Part shown: in pieces, positions 57,069 through 64,000 of the stretch
Position numbering within the stretch: the first letter of the stretch is position 1
Layout of the letters: every line of letters begins with the position of its first letter
Source: Ditylenchus dipsaci
Lineage: Eukaryota > Nematoda > Chromadorea > Rhabditida > Anguinidae
Assembly: GCA_004194705.1 (NCBI GenBank)
Contig: SADC01000707.1
Span: 1 to 64,000 of the forward strand
Direction: 5' to 3'
DNA length: 64,000 nucleotides
Position numbers and translations under genes: made by a program
Notes under the pieces: generated by a model
The model's input: only the letters and a program-made list of their open reading frames with translations
What the model was told of the DNA's origin: nothing
The model's database searches: none

Positions 57069-58222
57069 GTGCAGCAGCAGGCATATGCTTTTACACTAAC
57101 AATAACTGTTTTTATATAAACCACCTACTAGGATACTTACTAGGGCATCACACCTTTTGCTGATTAGAAATTGCAGTTTTTTAGGGTTTTAATTTTTTGT
57201 CTAGTTGCCGTGCAAGACACAAAAGCAGGCTAAATCAACAAATTCCATATTACTAGGGTTGGGTGATGGTTGATGATTGTATGGTGATTTTCCTTGAAGC
57301 AGAAATATTTAGATTGAAATTTATTTTTCACTTGAATTTGAATTATTTTAGCTGATGCGAGAAAAAAAAGTTGAAAATTAATAAAAAAATTAAGATATTT
57401 GAGGAATATTAGCCGCACAACTTTTAACATCCCCTTCGGGCTTGAGTTTTTTCGTGACCGAAAACTATTTTAAGTATACATTTGATGTCAAAATTCTGTG
57501 TTTGCTTCAAGATGGCAATAGAAATTGAATAAAATTACCGACCCTAGTAGCGAATAACCCCCTCCCCCACCCCTAATTTTTCCTTCTAAAACTTAAGTAA
57601 AGACTACCCAAATATATGTTTCAGATACCAGAAAAAGTGCGTAACATATATATTAGTCACAACTTCCGTATGCTGGCCTACCCCTAAGCCTAAGGGCTAA
57701 GCCTAAACTTGTTGTTTGCAAGGGTAGTTACAGCGATTTTTATAAGGTCAGGTTCAAGGGGAGAGGGTGGTTATTCGCTACTAGCCCCAAATTACCCTTT
57801 TCCTTATAAAATAGTCAAAATCTACTTTTTAGAGAATGTACTTTTTCTAAAAAATTCTTTGAAAATGTCGAAAGGTGAGACTACCCCACTACTCGCTTTG
57901 TAAAATAATATATATGCGTGTCTAATCAATTTCAAAAAGCCAGTTTCACTAAGCTAGTCTCCACTGATACTCCACATTTTTCATATTTTACTAGAATCAC
58001 TTTAGATTTACAGATTGTCTTACTAGAATGTAGCAAAAATCTATTTTATTTGAGAATTGTTTATTTTCTATTGCATGCATTAATATCTCTTTCTTTCTTC
58101 AAAACATTATCCTTTTTATTTTACTCTGTAAGAAAACTTAAAATTGTATGTGAATTTGTTGTAAATCCAGAGAACAAGGCAATACCTTTAATATTTAGTT
58201 TGTGTTTTACCATTCATTATTA
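57069..58222. other. Downstream of rab-3 copy 2
   Basis: Counterpart of 6,305-7,458, including the CTAGTAGCGAATAACC MITE (about 57,545-57,785). No gene was found. Confidence 0.5.
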
Positions 58223-59065
58223 CAGTCAACTCTCAATACGGTGACTTTGCTCTCAAGTTTGACCGTCCCTTGAGTATAAACATTTTAAGCCGTAAGTTCA
58301 AAGTTTTATGCCAAGTCGGACATGTCGCTCCAGTTCTAAAAATAGCAAAAACACTGTATTTGCCGAGAATTTTTTTCAAATGATAAAATGTTTGTCACTA
58401 ACAAAGGGGTGTGCAAACTCTAACCTCCTCATTTTTCATTTGGGGATATACAAAAAACACGCACAGAGCTATCCGTTGGTTTGACCTCAAAACTTTTATT
58501 TTTCGGTTGCCTTGGCCCCCAGCTAATTTTTCGACTATTTGTAATCTAATATAAAAATCAGCTTGAGGGACCCGAGGCACCCAAAAATAAAATTTTACAA
58601 ATAATAAGAGTAAGTTTAAAAAATGAGAGGCTTACAGTTATGAATATTGTCTATAAGACTCACGTGAAACTCTATTTTGATATAATTGACCCCTAAATTT
58701 TCAAAACGAGATACTTTATATCATGGCCCGAGAATTTTTGATTGAAATTGCGTCATCTATAAAAAATAAAAAAAAACCAGTGTCTTCGCAATTTTTAAAT
58801 CTAAAGTGAAAAATAAGATTTGGCGAAAGAATTCTTAATCAAATTGAAAAAGTGTCGGACCTAGTTGATAATCAACCTTTTAGACATAGTTCACTCGTAA
58901 AACTCCAAGTGCGCCCCCTTTCCCCGACGAGTATGAGCTCTCTAGCCGTAGACCCCTAAAAGAGTATGCGTTCTCTAATCATTTTTACGCTTAGAGAGCT
59001 CATGCTCTTTGAGGAGAGGGGTGCACTTGGGGTGCTGTCTAGGTTACTATATCGAGAGTTGACTG
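58223..59065. mobile_element. pogo/Tigger-like MITE (copy 2)
   Basis: Counterpart of 7,459-8,302 with TA flanks. Unlike the rest of the duplication it carries many base substitutions relative to copy 1. Confidence 0.75.
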
Positions 59066-60258
59066 TAAATCAAAGAAATAAATTTTATAATGTTTGGAGC
59101 TTCTAGTTTTATCACAAAAGTAAAAATAGCACATTCACAAATCAAAACATCAAATAAAAATTCCAGCAAGAATAACAGCAGTTTTTGTTAACAACTATTG
59201 ATTGTGCGCCTACAATTGATTTGTTGCTGTTCCCAGGCATATATATTTCCCGCTTGCTCCAATCAAACAAATGCATGTATTAGTTGGGAAAACATGGAGA
59301 TTCGGCTAGAAAAAAGGGTAAGAATAATAATTTCTACCCCTACTACTACTTATACTATCTATTATTTGAGACACTTGAGCGGGAGTTGGCGAAATCCTCT
59401 ACTATTTTCTTTTTGTCCACTGTTTACATTTCTTCTGCACACTTTATACCTTTAATTGTTTTTTTATCAGTGCAAAAGAAACACGAAAATTTGTGATAGC
59501 AGACAAAATGATGGAAGTCTGAGCAAGACCGAATTTTTAAAAACTGTTATTTACAGTTTTTAATTTTAATTACTACTGGGTTTTGTTATATATTTTTTGG
59601 ATGTAACTAAATTGTTGCCCCTAAAGTCTCCATTCGTACAAAAAAGATTCAAAATTCCAAATATAATAACTGAAATTTTCGCCTTTTTCTGAAATTTTGC
59701 CCCTTTTAAATCAGAATCAGGTAAGTTGCTATGATTTGGGGCCTTCGATTATAAAATCGGAGCAATTTACCTGATTTTGATTTAAAAAAGGCAAAATTTT
59801 AGAAAAAAAGGGCAAGATTTGGTTTTTTTTTAATTTTGAAAAATGGGCAAAAACAAAATGAAAGTGGCTGCAAAAAGACTTTTTGTCTCCTAAAAGGTTT
59901 TTCTCCCTTTTTCTCCCCCCCCCCCTCCTAAAAGACTTTTTTGCTGCAAATATTTTTTTGCTCCATATGCATTTTTCGCAAGATTTTCTACTAGAAATAT
60001 CAATTATTAAAGATATTAAAGATATTTTGCGGTCAAATCGTCCACAGTCAACTCATCAACACGTTAATTCGTGCACAGGTCAATATATCACACTTTCGAA
60101 ACCGAGTTAGTCCCTTATTTTCCAGGTGGGGTCTGGACAACTTCCTGGACAACTTGTGGGCTGGACAACAGCTGGATAACTTGTGTACTGCCTTAAATTT
60201 TCGCAACAAAAAAAGTTTTCTGAAAAAACGACTTTATATACACTAACGTACTCAGGGC

Positions 60259-61144
60259 GGTTGCAGTTCAGAATCCCCCCCCCACGGGGACTGATCAGGT
60301 GGAGGAGATAACTTCATATTCGTGTTTCTCGACCCCGATTTCATGAGAAAGCCGGCTGTTTTTTTGGTTCTGAGAAAAAAAAAATTTTCGAACCACAGGC
60401 GGGGGGGGGTATCCTGGGTTTTTAGTCAAAATTTGAAAAATTTAAATTGGCGCCTTTTGAATTTAAAAGGGAATAAGGGCTGTATTGGGAGGGGAAGGAA
60501 ATAAAAGGGGGCCAATTTTATGGCAGAACATTATAAATTTGATATCTATATTCTTCGACTGCCTCACCATGTTTTTCAACTGGGCCGTGGCAAAAAGAGA
60601 CTCTATATGCATTTTATGGTCAAGAGTACTTCTCGGAATCATGTCTAAGGTAAGTGTGTGCGCGCATCTCTAACTCTCAAGCCCCCTGCGCCCCCTTCGG
60701 GGGCGCAGGGGCTTGGGGGCTTGGAGTTGAGATGCGCACACCCACATACCTTAGACACAAATCACTCGAAAGTGACTCTGGATGCATAAAAAAGCATGCA
60801 TACCAGAGTTTATTTATGCGGTAGGCCCCAGTATTCAAAACTATGTTCAACATCTTCTTGTTAGTGGGCCCTGTGTGATTAGTGGCCCCCTTTCATTCCC
60901 TTCCCCTCCCTATACAGCCCTTAATCCCTTTTAAATTCAAAAGGCGCCAATTTAAATTTTTCAAATTTTGACTAAAAAACCATGGTACCCCCCCCCCCCC
61001 CCTGTGGTTCGAAAAAAATTTTTTTTCTCAGAACCAAAAAAACAGCCGGCTTTCTCATGAAATCGGGGTCGAGAAACACGAATATGAAGTTATCTCCTCC
61101 ACCTGATCAGTCCCCGTGGGGGGGGGGGATTCTGAACTCAAGCC
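60259..61144. mobile_element. FB1 fold-back element, copy 2
   Basis: Counterpart of 9,507-10,397. CTCAGGGC is duplicated at 60,251-60,258 and 61,145-61,152. It differs mainly in lengths of G and C runs. The stretch 61,153-62,082 repeats the 10,406-11,333 region, with no gene. Confidence 0.88.
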
Positions 61145-62082
61145 CTCAGGGCACCGTTTTAGTCAAGATAGAAATGTTTTTTTGCTTAATCAGAATGATT
61201 TCCTTAGTAAGCGTACGCCAGTGGCCGCGTACGGCTTTTTGTACAGGCCTGGGAAAAAGTGCGATCCCACGATATCCTCCTTGCAAGTCGGCGCTCTAAA
61301 TTTTAAAATTAGCAAAAATTTGCGAATATTCGCAACATGCGCCCAAATACTCAGGTTTTTTATATTCGTGCAAATATCCCATCTCCAGCCTTACCCTACA
61401 ATATTTTGAATTTTTTAACAATAAAAACTCGAAAATATACTGTTAGAACACAAAAATACTCTGAGACCTTCCCAGTCCCGACCGAAAGTTTAGTACAAAG
61501 ATATACCTCGATACTATGAAAACCCTGACCTGGTTTTGGAGGGTGCGCTCTACATGTGTTGGTGGTGCCCCCAAAGAAAATGATGCAGTAACAAAATTGA
61601 TGAACCACCAGCACATATAGAGCCGAAAGGTGTAATATTATTGGGCGTGCGGTCAATTGATCTACGGTCAATTGATCTACAGTCAATTGGTCTGAATTGG
61701 TCTAAATTGGTCAGAACTGTTGTTGTGTTATGAAAAATATTTAAAATAAAAGGATACTTTTGAAAACAAAATTTTGAAAGAAAAAAAATCAGGGTTTAGG
61801 GTATATGGGTTAGCAAAGGAGGATTTGGGGGGGGGGGTGTTTAAGGGGATTTGTGGTTGTCGAGGTGATCTTAATCTGAGATAGTATGGTTTGTTAACCA
61901 GCTAAAAGCTGAAAAATAAAAAAAAAGTCAAATCAGAGTTAATAACCAGACGTTTAGAACAAAATAGCTAGTTTAAATCAATTTGTAGATCAATTGACCT
62001 GTAGATCAATTGACCTAGAGCCATATTATTGAGGTTTGACCGTATATTACTTTAGCAAAGCCTTTTGTTCTCTATTTATTCA

Positions 62083-64000
62083 ATGAAAAAGGCAAAAGAA
62101 AACAGCGGTGTGACAATTAACAGTAGGACAAATGATCCATCTGAAGATGATGTTGCAGACGACTCCGACAAAATTACAAGGGTTTCGTCATAATGCACTT
62201 TCGATAAATAAAATCACCCCTTTGCAGATCCACATCTCCAGCCAGCCAGAGTCCCTCGCGACACATTCAAACCCACCAACAAAATACAGCCAAGTCATAT
62301 TTTGCTGGATGGCGACTATAAAGACCATCCCAATCCAGGAGAGACAGAAGAATTGAGCGGACCAATGAGCTATGTGGCCAAAGCTCAAGACTTTGTTAGA
62401 GGCTCTCTCAAAAACAACGCTAATTTAATCAAAAATGTCTGCTGTTGGCTATTCTCGTCTTGTATCACATATTCCTGGGTAATTCTTCAAAATAATTTAC
62501 GACTACAGTAGGGTTGGCAAAATCTGCCACAAAAACAGGCACATGTGGACGATCGGCCACATTATGCCAACTCTGAACTACAGTTGCCTCTCTCGAACCC
62601 ATCGAGTTCATTCCCGCCTAAGGGTCCGACACTTTTTTGGCCCGATATTCAAAGTTTTTGACCAGCTTTGATTCTTCAGTCTATTTAAAGAATCGCAAGG
62701 ATTCCGATTTGGCAGTTCGTTTTGTCAATAGCAACAGTTTTCTGAAAAGACCCGCGCCTCTCAATTTAACGACCATCCATTTTTTTCGAATAGTTTTAAT
62801 TGAGAAGCGCGGATCTTTTCGGCAATTGTTGTTCTTTACAAAAACGATTACTACTCATTTGCGCAAAACTCATTTGCGCAAACTCATTGCGCAAAACTCA
62901 TTTGCGCAAATTTTTAAAGTTACAGGTTCGAATCCTGGTGGTAGCAGAAATTATTTTTTCTTGAATAACAACCATAAACTAGTGTTTATAAGACCAGTAA
63001 ACCTCAGGTTGATAGGAGATCCACCTGGTACTTCTTTTGAATAGGCACTCTCCTCTAGAATCCGATATTTTGGATTAAGCTGAAAGTATTAAAAAATCAA
63101 TGTACCCTATCCAAAATCGTGTCCTGAACGCGGTCTGTTTAGACCAAAATGCTGTTTAACCAACTGGAATATCAATACCGTGGGTAGTTACCCACTCCAA
63201 GGTGGTCGACCTTAAACTTTTGTGGATTATTGTGAGTAGACAAACAAATTTCGCATGCCTAAATCAATTCAGAAAAAAAGGTTTTGTAACATGAAAAACG
63301 TAAAATTTTTATTAATCCAAGTGGACGACCACTTGGTTTTGTTGTACCCAGGTGGTCGTACCCAGGTTGAAGAACTCAGGTAAAACTCCTGGGTAGTAAT
63401 ATTTTCGTCTTGTAAAGAACTCAAGTTTTAAGGCCCGAAAAAGTAAAAAAATTTTTGCTCCGGGTTTTCGCTCCAAGTCGACGACCACTTGGGTGTGGTC
63501 GTTAAGACTAAGAAATGAAAATTCCAGCAAAATTTTTACTGAATGTGAGAGTCCAAAAAAGTCATTGGATACACTGAAAGTGAAAGTAAGACTGAGAGGC
63601 AAATTTTTCCTATTCGGTACAACACTGAGAGTGAGAGTGAAAGGCATAGTGGGAGTGAAAGGAGAAACCACTAATTGGATACGTGGCCTTACAGGACTAC
63701 TCAAGGGCTAGGGTTTCTATTTCAAATCGTGTTCAGTACACGATTCTGAATAGGGTATGATACCTTCAAAGTTATTCCAGTGAAGAGAAAATAATTTCTG
63801 CTACCACCGGGATTCGAACCTGTAACTTTTTGAAAAATTTGCGCAAAATGAGTAGTAACGACAAAAACGACTGGCAACTTTGGAATTCTTGCTGATATTT
63901 CAGATTAGACTAGCCTAATACCACTAGTGATGGAAGCGGGACGGGACGGTCCGAAAGTCCCGTCCCGCGAAGAAAATTCAGGCAAAAGTCCCGTCCCGGT
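62083..64000 (+). CDS. Nucleoside transporter (SLC28/CNT) copy 2, first two exons, two frameshifts
   Basis: Exon 1 (62083-62181) is identical in frame to copy 1. Exon 2 (62228-62478) is 251 nt instead of 253. One C is missing in the run after GAG (near 62,252), and one A is missing in the run after ATC (near 62,434), so the first membrane helix is out of frame. Both losses are in homopolymers, and copy 1 is clean at both places. The gene then runs off the window inside intron 2. Whether the remaining exons exist in this copy is unknown. Confidence 0.85.
62850..63870. repeat. Fold-back repeat with tRNA-like arms (copy 2)
   Basis: Counterpart of 12,095-13,111. The ACTCATTTGCGCAAA run has one more unit than in copy 1 (one of them missing a T). 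Confidence 0.7.
63925..64000. mobile_element. hAT-type element in transporter intron 2, copy 2 (cut by window end)
   Basis: The left end TAGTGATGGAAGCGGGACGG follows the same AATACCAC target copy (63,917-63,924) as at 13,158. It was therefore present before the copies separated. Confidence 0.85.

Larger units (their letters stand above)
50759..64000. repeat. Second copy of window 1 to about 13,242 (direct duplication)
   Basis: Every feature from element A to the hAT element in transporter intron 2 recurs in the same order and orientation, displaced by about 50,724-50,766. Differences are mainly single-base homopolymer indels, a few repeat-unit changes and one cluster of substitutions. The left boundary is hidden in the tandem array. 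The right end is cut by the window. Confidence 0.97.

Overview
The window is nuclear DNA from a nematode or a close relative. The clearest evidence is rab-3. Its translation follows the Caenorhabditis RAB-3 pattern, including a Cys-Asn-Cys prenylation tail after a Gln-rich C-terminus. Most introns inside coding clusters are only about 45 to 60 nt, with short TTTCAG/TTTAG-type acceptors. The DNA is AT-rich and dominated by fold-back (inverted-repeat) transposable elements. I cannot name the species.

Layout. 1-2.8 kb: end of a large fold-back element with a tandem-repeat arm, then a smaller relative. 3.2-6.3 kb: rab-3 copy 1 (8 exons, one frameshift), with a hAT-type MITE just upstream. 6.3-11.3 kb: intergenic, filled with MITEs. 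11.33-31.89 kb: one concentrative nucleoside transporter gene (SLC28/CNT family). I could thread it through 25 exons into a continuous 659-residue frame. Its 7.6-kb fourth intron holds two complete genes on the opposite strand: a 574-residue C2H2 zinc-finger protein (13 exons) and a 193-residue BED-finger protein derived from a hAT transposase. 32-41.8 kb: no cellular gene seen; two hAT elements with target-site duplications, a mariner remnant and other repeats. 41.86-42.19 kb: 3' end of a gene for a single-pass membrane protein, next to a 17-N assembly gap at 42,224-42,240. 42.2-46.9 kb: nested palindromes and one orphan terminal exon. 46.92-51.66 kb: a 4.7-kb fold-back element with a 4.1-kb array of a roughly 116-bp higher-order repeat. 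51-64 kb: a second, nearly identical copy of window positions 1 to about 13,242, carrying rab-3 copy 2 (intact) and the first two exons of the transporter (two frameshifts).

The two copies lie about 50.76 kb apart in the same orientation, with an assembly gap between them. They differ mostly by homopolymer indels, plus one cluster of true substitutions near 7.5-8.7 kb. Either this is a real tandem duplication or two haplotype contigs were scaffolded end to end; I favour the latter but cannot prove it. All three coding frameshifts are one-base homopolymer differences, and in each case the other copy is intact. They are therefore more likely consensus errors than gene decay.

The most unusual signal is the mobile DNA. 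One family of fold-back elements shares terminal bases (GG, two variable bases, then GTAC-like sequence), an 8-9 bp target duplication, and in three of the four members a related palindromic core. Each member builds its arms from a different short tandem repeat. A second family carries a GC-rich hairpin and a consensus 5' splice site readable on both strands. The genes present (synaptic GTPase, nucleoside transporter, zinc-finger protein) show no obvious shared pathway; they are linked by nesting and position only.
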